Positions 24,669 through 32,277 of a stretch of DNA of 64,000 bases are shown one piece after another. This DNA comes from Paractinoplanes aksuensis (GTDB lineage: Bacteria; Actinomycetota; Actinomycetes; Mycobacteriales; Micromonosporaceae): positions 1 through 64,000 of the forward strand of contig NZ_JAMYJR010000015.1 of assembly GCF_024137025.1 (NCBI RefSeq). Direction: 5' to 3'. A model generated the notes under the pieces. It was not told where the DNA came from and made no database searches. It worked only from the letters and a program-made list of their open reading frames with translations. Numbering within the stretch: the first letter of the stretch is position 1; each line of letters starts with the position of its first letter. The translations under genes and the position numbers were made by a program.

Positions 24669-26236
24669 TCGGCCAGACCGTAGGTGAGGGCGTCGACCAA
24701 CGCCACCCACGAAGCCTCGACGATGTTCTCGTGGACGCCGACCGTGGTCCAGTCGCGGTCGCCGTCGCCGGTCTCGAGCAGCACGCGGGTGATCGCGTTG
24801 GTGCCGTGGCTGCCTTCGAGGATGCGTACCTTGAAGTCGGTCAGTTCGAAGTTCTTGAGCTGCGGATAGTGCTGCGTGAGGGCGGCCCGCAGGGCCTCGT
24901 CGAGCGCGTTGACCGGGCCGTTGCCCTCGGCCGTGGCGATGACGCGCTCGCCGCGTACGCGGACCTTGACCGTCGCTTCGGAGACGACCGCGCCGTCCTC
25001 GCGGTGCTCGACCTGCACCCGGTACGACTCCAGGCTGAACGGGCGGGCCAGCTTGCCGCCGAGCAACTGATCGCGGACGAGCAGCTCGAACGAAGCGTCG
25101 GCGGCCTCGAACGACCAGCCGCCGGCCTCCAGGTCCTTGACCCGCTGGGTGACCGTGCTGAGCGTGTCCGGATGGCCGGCCAGGTCGATCCCGAGCTCGC
25201 GGCTCTTGAGCTCGATGCTGGCCCGGCCGGCCATCTCGGTCACCAGGATCCGCATGTCGTTGCCCACCACCGACGGGTCGACGTGGTTGTAGAGCAGCGG
25301 ATCCACTTTGATCGCGCTCGCGTGCAGCCCCGCCTTGTGAGCGAATGCCGCGGCCCCGACGTAGGCCTGGTGGGTGTCGGGGGCGATGTTGGCGATCTCG
25401 GCGAGCGCGGTCGAGACCCGCGTCGCCTTCTCCAGGCAGCCTTCCGGTAGGACGGGCAGCCCGAGCTTGAGTTGCAGGTTGCTGACGACGGCGAACAGGT
25501 CGGCGTTGCCGGGCCGCTCGCCGTAGCCGTTGGCGGTGCACTGGAAGTGTTTGACCCCGGCCTCGACGGCGGCGACCGTGTTGGCCACCGCGCACGAGGT
25601 GTCGTTCTGGCAGTGGATGCCGAGCCGGTCGGCGGGGACGCCGGCGCGCTCGACCACTTCGTTGATCGCCTTGGTGATCATCGAGGGGAGCATGCCGCCG
25701 TTGGTGTCGCACATGACCACGCGCTCGGCGCCGGCGTCGATCGCGGTCTTGACCACGCTGGCCGTGTATTCGGGGTCGTAGCGGAAGCCGTCGAAGAAGT
25801 GCTCGCAGTCGACGAAGGCGCGACGGCCGTTGGCCACCAGGTGTCGCACGGTGTCGCGGACCATGGCCAGGTTCTCGTCGCCGGTGGTGCGCAGGGCCCG
25901 CTCGACGTGCCGGATGTCGCTCTTGGCGACCACGCAGACGACCGGGGTCTCGGCGTCGAGCAGGGCCTTGACCTGCGGGTCGGTGGCGACGTCGACGCCG
26001 GCCTTGCGGGTCGCGCCGAACGCCACCAGCACCGCGTTCTTGAGGTCGAGCTCGGTGCGGGCGCGGGCGAAGAACTCCGTGTCCTTGGGCATCGCGCCGG
26101 GCCAGCCGCCCTCGATGAAGCCCACGCCGAACTCGTCCAGCAGCTTCGCGACCGCCAGCTTGTCGGCGACCGAGTAGCTGATCCCCTCCCGCTGCCCGCC
26201 GTCGCGAAGCGTCGTGTCGAAGACCTGGTACTCCAT
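24665..26236 (-). CDS. cimA: Citramalate synthase
   Basis: A 523-aa enzyme of the isopropylmalate/homocitrate synthase family. It condenses pyruvate and acetyl-CoA to citramalate for 2-oxobutyrate and isoleucine. It opens VFDTTLRDGGQREGISYSV with the DxTLRDG metal/substrate motif. HCQNDTSCAVANTVAAVEAG is the metal His block and the last 100 residues form the LeuA-type dimer regulatory domain. The order of segments, with the long spacer after FDTTLRDG, matches CimA rather than LeuA. The untranslated leader carries a Val-Leu-Ile-Ile leader peptide and terminator, so attenuation by branched-chain aminoacyl-tRNA is likely. Confidence 0.93.
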   Translation of the reverse strand: MEYQVFDTTLRDGGQREGISYSVADKLAVAKLLDEFGVGFIEGGWPGAMPKDTEFFARARTELDLKNAVLVAFGATRKAGVDVATDPQVKALLDAETPVVCVVAKSDIRHVERALRTTGDENLAMVRDTVRHLVANGRRAFVDCEHFFDGFRYDPEYTASVVKTAIDAGAERVVMCDTNGGMLPSMITKAINEVVERAGVPADRLGIHCQNDTSCAVANTVAAVEAGVKHFQCTANGYGERPGNADLFAVVSNLQLKLGLPVLPEGCLEKATRVSTALAEIANIAPDTHQAYVGAAAFAHKAGLHASAIKVDPLLYNHVDPSVVGNDMRILVTEMAGRASIELKSRELGIDLAGHPDTLSTVTQRVKDLEAGGWSFEAADASFELLVRDQLLGGKLARPFSLESYRVQVEHREDGAVVSEATVKVRVRGERVIATAEGNGPVNALDEALRAALTQHYPQLKNFELTDFKVRILEGSHGTNAITRVLLETGDGDRDWTTVGVHENIVEASWVALVDALTYGLAE

Positions 26237-26272
26237 GGCGCGTTCCCTTCGAAAGATGTCGACCCAACAAAA

Positions 26273-26298
26273 AGACCCCCCGCGGATGCGGGAGGTCT
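26273..26298 (-). terminator. Attenuator terminator upstream of cimA
   Basis: An 11-bp stem (26273-26283 with 26288-26298, 4-nt loop, one G-U pair), followed on the reverse strand by TTTTTGTTG. It lies between the leader peptide (26327-26359) and the cimA start, so it would stop transcription before the gene. Confidence 0.85.
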
Positions 26299-26327
26299 GC
26301 GCGTCGGCGTGGAGTCAGCCGGCGCGC
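26299..26327 (-). promoter_or_regulatory. Candidate pause/alternative stem of the cimA leader
   Basis: GCGCGTCGGC (26299-26308) pairs with GCCGGCGCGC (26318-26327) at nine of ten positions. It begins at the leader-peptide stop codon and ends one base before the terminator stem. A ribosome stalled at Val-Leu-Ile-Ile would alter its folding. Confidence 0.5.
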
Positions 26328-26359
26328 TAGGTGCGAATAATCAGCACGGAGTGGGTCAC
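26327..26359 (-). CDS. Branched-chain leader peptide of cimA (10 aa)
   Basis: Reverse strand GTG ACC CAC TCC GTG CTG ATT ATT CGC ACC TAG encodes MTHSVLIIRT. The run Val-Leu-Ile-Ile uses two ATT codons, which are rare in this GC-rich genome and favour stalling. The ORF is followed by a stem and then an intrinsic terminator ahead of cimA. Such a layout is the classical transcription-attenuation design. No similarity search was possible. Confidence 0.75.
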   Translation of the reverse strand: MTHSVLIIRT

Positions 26360-26469
26360 GTTCCGAAGTGTGCCACGGGTGTGCGCTGTTGGGACAGTAA
26401 ATCCACCAGATGAGACAGGGTCACCCGAGCGGGTTTCACCTTGCACAAGATCACAGCTACGTTGGCTGC

Positions 26470-27210
26470 GTGGCTGTCGAACAGTACCCCCGGAATCTCG
26501 GCTTCTCGGCGACCTACAACTTCCGCGACGTGGGCGGTTATGCCGGCCTCGACGGCCGCACGGTCCGCTGGCGGCGGGTCTTCCGCGCCGACGCGCTGCA
26601 CCGGCTCGGCGAGGACGACGCGGCCGCGTTCCAGGAGCTGGGCGTGCGTACGGTGATCGACCTGCGCCGGCCCCACGAGATCGAGCGGTACGGCCGGGTG
26701 GCCGAGCGCTACGGCCTCGACTACCGCAACCTCGTGCTCGAGCACGTCGATTGGGAAGAGGTCGGTCACCCCGACGAGGTGGTCCACGAGCGCTGGCTGG
26801 CCGACCGCTACCTCAACTTCGCCGAGGACGGCCGCGAGGCGATCCTGGCCTCGCTGCGCATCATCGCCGACCCGCAGCTGGCGCCGGTCATCGTGCACTG
26901 CATGGCCGGCAAGGACCGTACAGGCACGGTCTGCGCGCTGACCCTGGCCCTGCTCGGCGTGTCCGACCCCGACATCGCGGCCGACTACGCGCTGACCAGC
27001 AACGCCATGGCCCCGCTGACCGCCCACCTGCTCGAGAAGCACCCGTCGGCCGTGCTCGGCAAGCAGCACATGTGGGATTCCCCGCCCGGCGCCATGCTGT
27101 CGTTCCTCGACGACCTGCGCGCGTTGCACGGCTCGATCGACAACTACGTACGCGAGATCGGCCTCACCGACGCCGAGATCGCGTCCATGCGAGGTCACCT
27201 GCTGGAGTAA
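26470..27210 (+). CDS. Tyrosine/serine protein phosphatase (Y_phosphatase3 family)
   Basis: A 246-aa protein phosphatase of the bacterial PtpB/LipA-like group. The P-loop HCMAGKDRTGT has catalytic Cys144 and Arg150 (CX5R). The upstream substrate block starts NFRDVGGYAGLDGR, and VIDLRRPHEIERYG supplies the general region of the acid. No signal peptide is seen. GTG 26470 begins the folded part; the longer frame from 26410 reads back into the cimA leader region. Its 5' end is divergent from the cimA leader. The next gene, about 50 nt downstream, encodes an EACC1-like protein. Confidence 0.88.
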   Translation: MAVEQYPRNLGFSATYNFRDVGGYAGLDGRTVRWRRVFRADALHRLGEDDAAAFQELGVRTVIDLRRPHEIERYGRVAERYGLDYRNLVLEHVDWEEVGHPDEVVHERWLADRYLNFAEDGREAILASLRIIADPQLAPVIVHCMAGKDRTGTVCALTLALLGVSDPDIAADYALTSNAMAPLTAHLLEKHPSAVLGKQHMWDSPPGAMLSFLDDLRALHGSIDNYVREIGLTDAEIASMRGHLLE

Positions 27211-27261
27211 GACCCAGTCGGCCATCCGTCAGCCAGTTCCGGGGCGGGCCATGCAGACTGC

Positions 27262-27609
27262 ATGCTTGAGTCCATGCAGATGCTGATCGGGATTGCTGAG
27301 GGCGGAGCCGACGCGGAGCGGCTCGACTACCTGATCCACGGCGTCCGCTCGGAGCTGTTGCAGCTCGATGTGGACGCCGTGGAACCGGTGAGTGCGGGTC
27401 CGCCCCCGCCGGGCGCGCTTCTGGTGTCGCTCGGCGGGTCGGCCGAGTCGCTGACCCAGATGATGACGGCGCTGCGCTCGTGGGTGGGTCGCACCCCGGC
27501 GCCGCGCACGATCGAGATGACAGTGGGCGAGCGGACCCTGCGGATCTCGGACTCGTCGATCGGCCAGCAGACGATCGACGAGTTCGTGACGGCCGTGCGC
27601 GAGGGTTAG
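27262..27609 (+). CDS. EACC1-like (effector-associated constant component) small protein
   Basis: A 115-aa protein. It starts with a beta-strand-rich MQMLIGIAEGGADAERLDYL, has a hinge SAGPPPPGALLVSLGGSAESL, then a helix ending SWVGR and a strand EMTVGERTLRISDSS. This order (strand-helix, Pro/Gly linker, LLVSLG, helix, short beta pair) matches the EACC1 family I recall from NTPase- and caspase-type conflict systems. The assignment is by pattern only. It overlaps the convergent ilvE stop by 4 nt. A tyrosine phosphatase gene precedes it in the same orientation, and no caspase or CHAT effector is nearby. Confidence 0.6.
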   Translation: MLESMQMLIGIAEGGADAERLDYLIHGVRSELLQLDVDAVEPVSAGPPPPGALLVSLGGSAESLTQMMTALRSWVGRTPAPRTIEMTVGERTLRISDSSIGQQTIDEFVTAVREG

Positions 27610-28703
27610 CTCACCCGGTGGACCCAGCCGAACGGGTCCTCGGCCCGGCCGCGCTGGATGTCGACGAGCTGTTTGCGCAGGTCGGCCGTGACCTCACCGG
27701 TGCCGCCGTCGGCGACCAGGAACTCGTCGCCGGCGCTCTTGACCTGGCCGATGGGCGTGATGACGGCCGCGGTGCCGCAGGCGAAGGCCTCGCGGATGCG
27801 GCCGGTCATGGCCCCTTCCTGCCACTCGGCCAGGCTCACCGGACGCTCCTCGACCTTGCGGCCGGCCCGCTCGGCCAGCTTGATGACCGAGTCGCGGGTG
27901 ATGCCGGGCAGGATCGTGCCGGTCAGCGGCGGGGTCACCAGGCTGCCGTCGTCGAGCACGAAGAACACGTTCATGCCGCCGAGCTCGTCGATGTACTTGC
28001 GCTCGACCGCGTCGAGATAGACGACCTGGTCGCAGCCGTTCTCGATCGCCTCGGCCTGGGCCGACAGCCCGGCCGCGTAGTTGCCGCCGCACTTGGCCGC
28101 GCCGGTGCCGCCGGGCGCGGCCCGGGTGTAGTCGGGGGTCACCCACACCGAGACCGGCTTGACGCCGCCCGAGAAGTAGGGGCCGACCGGCGACGCGATG
28201 ACCAGGTAGAGGTATTCCATCGAGGGGCGCACGCCCAGGAAGACCTCGCTGGCGTAGGCGAAGGGGCGCAGGTAGAGGCTGCCCTCGTCGCTGGTCGGGA
28301 GCCAGGACCGGTCGATCCGGATGATCTCGTGCAGCGACCGCAGGAACGTCTCGACCGGCAGCTGAGGCATGGCCATCCGCTGCGCCGACTGGGCGAACCG
28401 GGCCGCGTTGGCGTCGGGCCGGAACATGGCGACGCCGCCGTCGGGCAGCGTGTACGCCTTCAGCCCCTCGAAGATCTCTTGCGCGTAGTGCAGGACGGCC
28501 GACGCCGGGTCCATCGGGATCGGGGCCCGGGCCTCGACGCGAGGCTCGTACCAGCCTTTGCCGTCGGCGTACCGGATCGTGACCATGTGGTCGGTGAAGA
28601 TGCGGCCGAAGCCGGGGTTGGCCAGCAGAGCTGCGCGCTCCGCGTCGCCCACGGGTGCCGGGTTCGGACGGATCTCGAACTCGAGGTTGTCACCACCGCT
28701 CAT
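27606..28703 (-). CDS. ilvE: Branched-chain amino acid aminotransferase
   Basis: A 365-aa fold-type IV PLP enzyme that makes valine, leucine and isoleucine from their 2-oxo acids. The PLP lysine is Lys204 in GTGAAKCGGNYA. Other blocks are HYAQEIFEGLKAY, RPDANAARFAQSAQRM and ACGTAAVITP. Length and sequence match class II BCAT of actinobacteria. The start MSGGDNLEFE has AGCAGG upstream. It lies about 130 nt downstream of leuB on the same strand, with a small hairpin (28747-28765) between, so co-transcription is uncertain. Confidence 0.95.
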   Translation of the reverse strand: MSGGDNLEFEIRPNPAPVGDAERAALLANPGFGRIFTDHMVTIRYADGKGWYEPRVEARAPIPMDPASAVLHYAQEIFEGLKAYTLPDGGVAMFRPDANAARFAQSAQRMAMPQLPVETFLRSLHEIIRIDRSWLPTSDEGSLYLRPFAYASEVFLGVRPSMEYLYLVIASPVGPYFSGGVKPVSVWVTPDYTRAAPGGTGAAKCGGNYAAGLSAQAEAIENGCDQVVYLDAVERKYIDELGGMNVFFVLDDGSLVTPPLTGTILPGITRDSVIKLAERAGRKVEERPVSLAEWQEGAMTGRIREAFACGTAAVITPIGQVKSAGDEFLVADGGTGEVTADLRKQLVDIQRGRAEDPFGWVHRVS

Positions 28704-28746
28704 GACAAGTGGACCTGCTTTCTGACAAGACGAATGGAGGCATGTG

Positions 28747-28765
28747 GGAGCACCCGTAGTGCTCC
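28747..28765 (-). terminator. Small hairpin between leuB and ilvE
   Basis: GGAGCAC/GTGCTCC perfect 7-bp stem with a 5-nt loop and no T-run. It could be a weak terminator or an mRNA processing/stability element. Confidence 0.35.
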
Positions 28766-28835
28766 ATGGAATCTACCCGAACGGTCGTTCAATCCACAGA
28801 CCGTGCCGGGGTGAAAGGCCCCCTACGCTGTGTTG

Positions 28836-29867
28836 TTACAGCGCGGCGGCGATGCGGTCGCCGACTTCGGCGGTACGCAGCGGCGCGCCCGCGGTGCGGG
28901 ACGCGACCTCGGCCGCGACCGCCTCGGATACTCGGCGGGCCTCGTCGTGGTGGCCCAGGTGCTCGAGCAGCAGCGAAGCGGAGAGGATGGCGGCCGCCGG
29001 GTCGGCGATGCCCTGACCGGCGATGTCGGGCGCGGAGCCGTGCACCGGCTCGAACGTCGACGGGAACTTGCGCTCCGGGTTGACGGAGCCGCTGGCCGCC
29101 ATGCCGATGCCGCCGGTAACGGCAGCGGCGATGTCGGTGAGGATGTCACCGAAGAGGTTGTCGGTCACGACCACGTCGTACCGCTGGGGGTTGCTGACCA
29201 TGAACATGCTGGCCGCGTCGATGTGCTGGTATTCCGTCGTGACCTCGGGGAACTCGGCCGCGACGGCGGCGAAGGTGCGCGCCCACAGGCCGCCCGCCTT
29301 GGTCAGCACGTTCGTCTTGTGGACCATCGTCAGGTGACGGCGGTCGCGGCGCTGGGCCCGGCCGAAGGCGTCGCGGATGACCCGCTCGACGCCGTGCCGG
29401 GTGTTCAGGCTCTCCTCCGTCGCGATCTCGGCCGGGGTGTCCTTGTGCAGGACGCCGCCGGCGCCGACGTAGAGACCCTCGACGCCCTCGCGCACCACGA
29501 CCATGTCGATCTCGCCGGGCTTGACGCCGGCCAGCGGGCTGGTGGTGCCGGGCCAGAGCTTGGACGGGCGCAGGTTCACGTACTGGTCGAAGTCGAACCG
29601 CAGCTTGAGCAGCAGACCGCGCTCGAGGACGCCCGGCGGGACGCTGGGGTCGCCGATGGCGCCGAGCAGGATGGCGTCGTGGCGGGCCAGCTCTTCCTGG
29701 ATGGCCGAGGGCAGCACCTCGCCGGTGCGGTTGTAGAACCGGGCGCCGAGGTCGTAGTCGTTGAACTCGGTGTCGGGGAGAACCGCCTCGATCACCTTCT
29801 GAGCCTGCGCCGTCACCTCGGTACCGATGCCGTCGCCGGCCACCACCGCGATACGCGCCACGCTCAC
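28836..29867 (-). CDS. leuB: 3-isopropylmalate dehydrogenase
   Basis: A 343-aa NAD-dependent oxidative decarboxylase for leucine synthesis. Visible motifs are [20 protein letters not shown] at the N-terminus, LRPSKLWPG, the metal/substrate aspartates in [24 protein letters not shown] and the adenine-binding [15 protein letters not shown]. The long upstream intergenic region contains a terminator-like stem-loop and a dispersed repeat, suggesting leader control. leuB is separated from leuCD by about 26 kb, as usual in actinobacteria. Confidence 0.96.
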   Translation of the reverse strand: MSVARIAVVAGDGIGTEVTAQAQKVIEAVLPDTEFNDYDLGARFYNRTGEVLPSAIQEELARHDAILLGAIGDPSVPPGVLERGLLLKLRFDFDQYVNLRPSKLWPGTTSPLAGVKPGEIDMVVVREGVEGLYVGAGGVLHKDTPAEIATEESLNTRHGVERVIRDAFGRAQRRDRRHLTMVHKTNVLTKAGGLWARTFAAVAAEFPEVTTEYQHIDAASMFMVSNPQRYDVVVTDNLFGDILTDIAAAVTGGIGMAASGSVNPERKFPSTFEPVHGSAPDIAGQGIADPAAAILSASLLLEHLGHHDEARRVSEAVAAEVASRTAGAPLRTAEVGDRIAAAL

Positions 29868-29958
29868 GTCTGCTCCCTCAGGTCTGCGGGTCCGAAGGCC
29901 TCAGGCTAGCGCGCCGATCCCGATCTTCGGTACAGCCGTCCCACTCACTGAACCCCGT

Positions 29959-30000
29959 CCAACCACCCCGGCCACCGCCCTGAACCCGCCTGAAGGCTGA
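29959..30000 (-). repeat. Dispersed regulatory-like repeat, copy upstream of leuB
   Basis: A 42-nt segment that matches 39661-39703 at 38 of 43 aligned positions. Both copies lie upstream of a reverse-strand gene and contain spaced TTCAG or CTGAA motifs. Confidence 0.75.
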
Positions 30001-30024
30001 TTCTCCCAGGCGGGGACGAACAAA

Positions 30025-30054
30025 CCCCCGGACCGCGGCAAACGGTCACGGGGG
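30025..30054 (-). terminator. Terminator-like stem-loop in the leuB leader
   Basis: An 11-bp stem with one bulged A and a 7-nt loop. On the reverse strand it is followed by TTTGTTCG. Both flanking genes diverge from this region, so no upstream gene needs a terminator here. An attenuator for leuB is the simplest reading. Confidence 0.5.
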
Positions 30055-30254
30055 CTGTTGCGGCGAGGACGCGTGGCTCGGTCCCGCCGGAATACTGCAG
30101 CCGGAACGGCATGACGGCAGACTTGTCACCCGAAGACGAGCCCACCGGCGAGCCGCGCGGCGGACACAACGCTAGCGATGCGGACTAAAGACGCGCAAGA
30201 CACATCCCCCGCGTGTCGGCGCGGATGTTCCGGCTCACATGGCACCATGCGCCG

Positions 30255-30617
30255 GTGAGTTTCGACCTCGTGGTGTGGGCCATGGACAAGACGGACCTGC
30301 CGGACGCCGTGCGGGCCGCCAACGCGCGGTGCGCGCGCGGCGAACACCCGCAGCGCCCGGCCGATCCGCGCGTCGTCGCCTTCTATGACGCCCTGACCAG
30401 TGAGTATCCCGACCGGGGGCCGCGGGCCACGGTGCCCGGATCGCCCTGGGCGCACGCCCCGCTGCACGCCGCGGCCGACCACATCCAGATGCGGCTCGAC
30501 GAGAACTGCCCGGACGTGGTGCTCGAGACGATCGAGCGGCTGGCCGGCGAGCTCAACCTCGACCTGCTCGACCTGCAGGACGGCACGGTCTACCCGCCGC
30601 CGGTCAGGGCCCGCTGA
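30255..30617 (+). CDS. Small conserved hypothetical protein
   Basis: A 120-aa soluble acidic protein. The conserved frame is MSFDLVVWAMD at the N-terminus, ADPRVVAFYDALTSEYPD in the middle, SPWAHAPLHAAADHIQMRL, and LDLLDLQDGTVYPP at the end. Similar short proteins beginning SFDLAVW occur in many actinobacteria without assigned function; some sit near toxin-immunity loci. GTG 30255 is the natural start, though the frame is open from 30213. It overlaps the convergent serA 3' end by 14 nt. Confidence 0.75.
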   Translation: MSFDLVVWAMDKTDLPDAVRAANARCARGEHPQRPADPRVVAFYDALTSEYPDRGPRATVPGSPWAHAPLHAAADHIQMRLDENCPDVVLETIERLAGELNLDLLDLQDGTVYPPPVRAR

Positions 30618-32208
30618 CCCTGAGGTCGGCCATGCTGCCGCGTTCCGCGCCGATCGCCGCGGCGGCCGTCGAGAGCAGGTCGGCCGGGACCGAGGAGTCG
30701 ACGGTCAGCGTCATCAGCGCCTCGCCGCCGGCCTCGCGCCGGGCCACCTGCATGGCGGCGATGTTGACCCCGGCCTCGCCCAGCACCGTGCCGATGGCCC
30801 CGACCACGCCGGGCCGGTCGCTGTAGCGGAAGAACAACAGCACCCCATCGGCGTTCAGTTCGAGGTCGAAGTCGTCGAGACCGGTCAGCTTGGCCGTCTC
30901 GCGGGTGCCGTGGACGGTGACCGTGCCGGCCACGCTGACCGAGCGGCCGTCGGGCAGCGCCCCGCGCACGGTGACCAGGTTGTGGTGCTCGATCGGCTCG
31001 TCGCTGACCACCAGTTCCACCTCGACCCCGCGGTCGGCCGCGAGTTGAGGGGCATTGACGTACGTGACCCGCTCGTCCACCACCGAGGCGAAGAGCCCCT
31101 TGGTCGTGGCCAGGCGCAACACCTTGACGTCGTGCGACACGATCTCGCCGCGCACCTCGACCGCTACGTTGGCCGCGACCTGTCCGGCCACCGCGGTGAA
31201 GACCTTGCCCAGCTTCTCGGCCAGCGCCAGCAGCGGGCGCACGTCCTCGTCGACCACGCCGCCGGCCTGCACGTTGACCGCGTCCGGCACGAACTCGCCG
31301 TCGAGCGCGAGCTTGACGCTGCGGGCCACCGACAGCCCCGCCTTGTCCTGCGCCTCGGCCGTGGACGCACCCAGGTGCGGGGTCACCACGACGTTGTCGA
31401 AGCCGAACAGGGGTGACTCGGTCGTCGGCTCGGTGACGAACACGTCGAGCCCGGCGCCGGCCACCCGGCCCTCACGCAGGGCGGTCGCCAGCGCTTCCTC
31501 GTCGATCAGCCCGCCGCGGGCCGCGTTGACGATGCGCACGCCCGGCCGGACCAGCCCCAGTTCCTTCTCGCCGATCAGACCCACCGTCTCCGGCGTACGC
31601 GGCAGGTGCACCGAGATGAAGTCGGACTCCCGCAGCAATTCGTCCAGGCCGACCAGGCGTACGCCCAATTGCGCGGCCCGGGCGGGCTGGATGTACGGGT
31701 CGTACGCGATCAGGCGCGTGCCGAAGGCGGCCATGCGCTGGGCGAAGAGCACGCCGATGCGACCCAGCCCGACCACCCCGACCGTCTTGCCCTGCACCTC
31801 GACCCCGACGAAGCGCGACCGCTGCCACCGGCCACCCTTGAGCGAGGCGGTGGCCGTCGCCGTGTGCCGGGCCGTCGCCAGCAGCAACGCGATCGCCTGT
31901 TCCGCGGCCGACACGATGTTGCTGGTCGGCGCGTTGACCACCAGGACCCCGCGGGCGGTGGCGGCGGCGATGTCGACGTTGTCGAGCCCGACCCCGGCCC
32001 GGGCCACCACGCGCAGACCCGTTCCGGCCGTCAGCACCTCGGCGTCGACCTGGGTCGCGCTGCGCACGATGAGCGCGTCGGCCCCGGCCACCTGGGCCAG
32101 CAGCGCGGCCCGATCGGTGCCGTCGACCTGGCGTACCTCGTAATGGCCGGCCAGAACGTCGATGGCGGACGGAGCCAGTTCCTCGGCGATCAGGACGACA
32201 GACGGCAC
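30604..32208 (-). CDS. serA: D-3-phosphoglycerate dehydrogenase
   Basis: A 534-aa type I PGDH catalysing the first step of serine synthesis. It has the NAD-binding VGVVGLGRIGVLF, substrate ARAGVGLDNVD, the catalytic region NAARGGLIDEEAL and TPHLGASTAEAQ (active-site His), an ASB domain in the middle and a C-terminal ACT domain from about residue 460 that mediates serine inhibition. GTG 32208 has GGGAGG 6 nt upstream. That Shine-Dalgarno is part of a perfect 15-bp inverted repeat (32210-32269), which may control it. Its substrate 3-phosphoglycerate is shared with the upstream MpgS. Confidence 0.95.
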   Translation of the reverse strand: MPSVVLIAEELAPSAIDVLAGHYEVRQVDGTDRAALLAQVAGADALIVRSATQVDAEVLTAGTGLRVVARAGVGLDNVDIAAATARGVLVVNAPTSNIVSAAEQAIALLLATARHTATATASLKGGRWQRSRFVGVEVQGKTVGVVGLGRIGVLFAQRMAAFGTRLIAYDPYIQPARAAQLGVRLVGLDELLRESDFISVHLPRTPETVGLIGEKELGLVRPGVRIVNAARGGLIDEEALATALREGRVAGAGLDVFVTEPTTESPLFGFDNVVVTPHLGASTAEAQDKAGLSVARSVKLALDGEFVPDAVNVQAGGVVDEDVRPLLALAEKLGKVFTAVAGQVAANVAVEVRGEIVSHDVKVLRLATTKGLFASVVDERVTYVNAPQLAADRGVEVELVVSDEPIEHHNLVTVRGALPDGRSVSVAGTVTVHGTRETAKLTGLDDFDLELNADGVLLFFRYSDRPGVVGAIGTVLGEAGVNIAAMQVARREAGGEALMTLTVDSSVPADLLSTAAAAIGAERGSMADLRVSGP

Positions 32209-32209
32209 G

Positions 32210-32269
32210 CGGACCTCCCGGGGGATCGCTATCGATCAATGCGATCGTAGGCGGCCCCCGGGAGGTCCG
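32210..32269 (-). promoter_or_regulatory. Inverted repeat covering the serA ribosome-binding site
   Basis: Perfect 15-bp arms (32210-32224 with 32255-32269) enclose a 30-nt loop with an inner GATCGC/GCGATC stem. The arm next to serA contains its GGGAGG Shine-Dalgarno. No T-run follows. A -10-like TACGAT in the loop, with a TGACGG 17 nt upstream, could place a promoter inside the dyad, so it may be an operator rather than an RNA switch. Confidence 0.65.
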
Positions 32270-32277
32270 TCACTGGC

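Larger units (their letters stand above)
29868..30254. other. Divergent intergenic region between leuB and a small hypothetical gene
   Basis: It holds a repeat copy (29959-30000), two stem-loops (29985-30014 and 30025-30054) and no clear gene. A short reverse-strand ORF starting at a GTG near 30167 and ending at 30126 encodes MSAARLAGGLVFG. It might be a leader peptide, but it has only scattered Leu and Val codons. Confidence 0.5.

Noticed and set aside
24294..26270. 658-aa reverse frame spanning cimA and the RidA gene
   Set aside because: Only its last 124 codons encode RidA; the rest is an out-of-frame reading of cimA, not a fusion.
28778..28791. CGAACGGTCGTTCA, similar to a Gram-positive LexA box upstream of ilvE
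   Set aside because: One core position and the last base deviate and ilvE has no known SOS link; chance similarity is likely.
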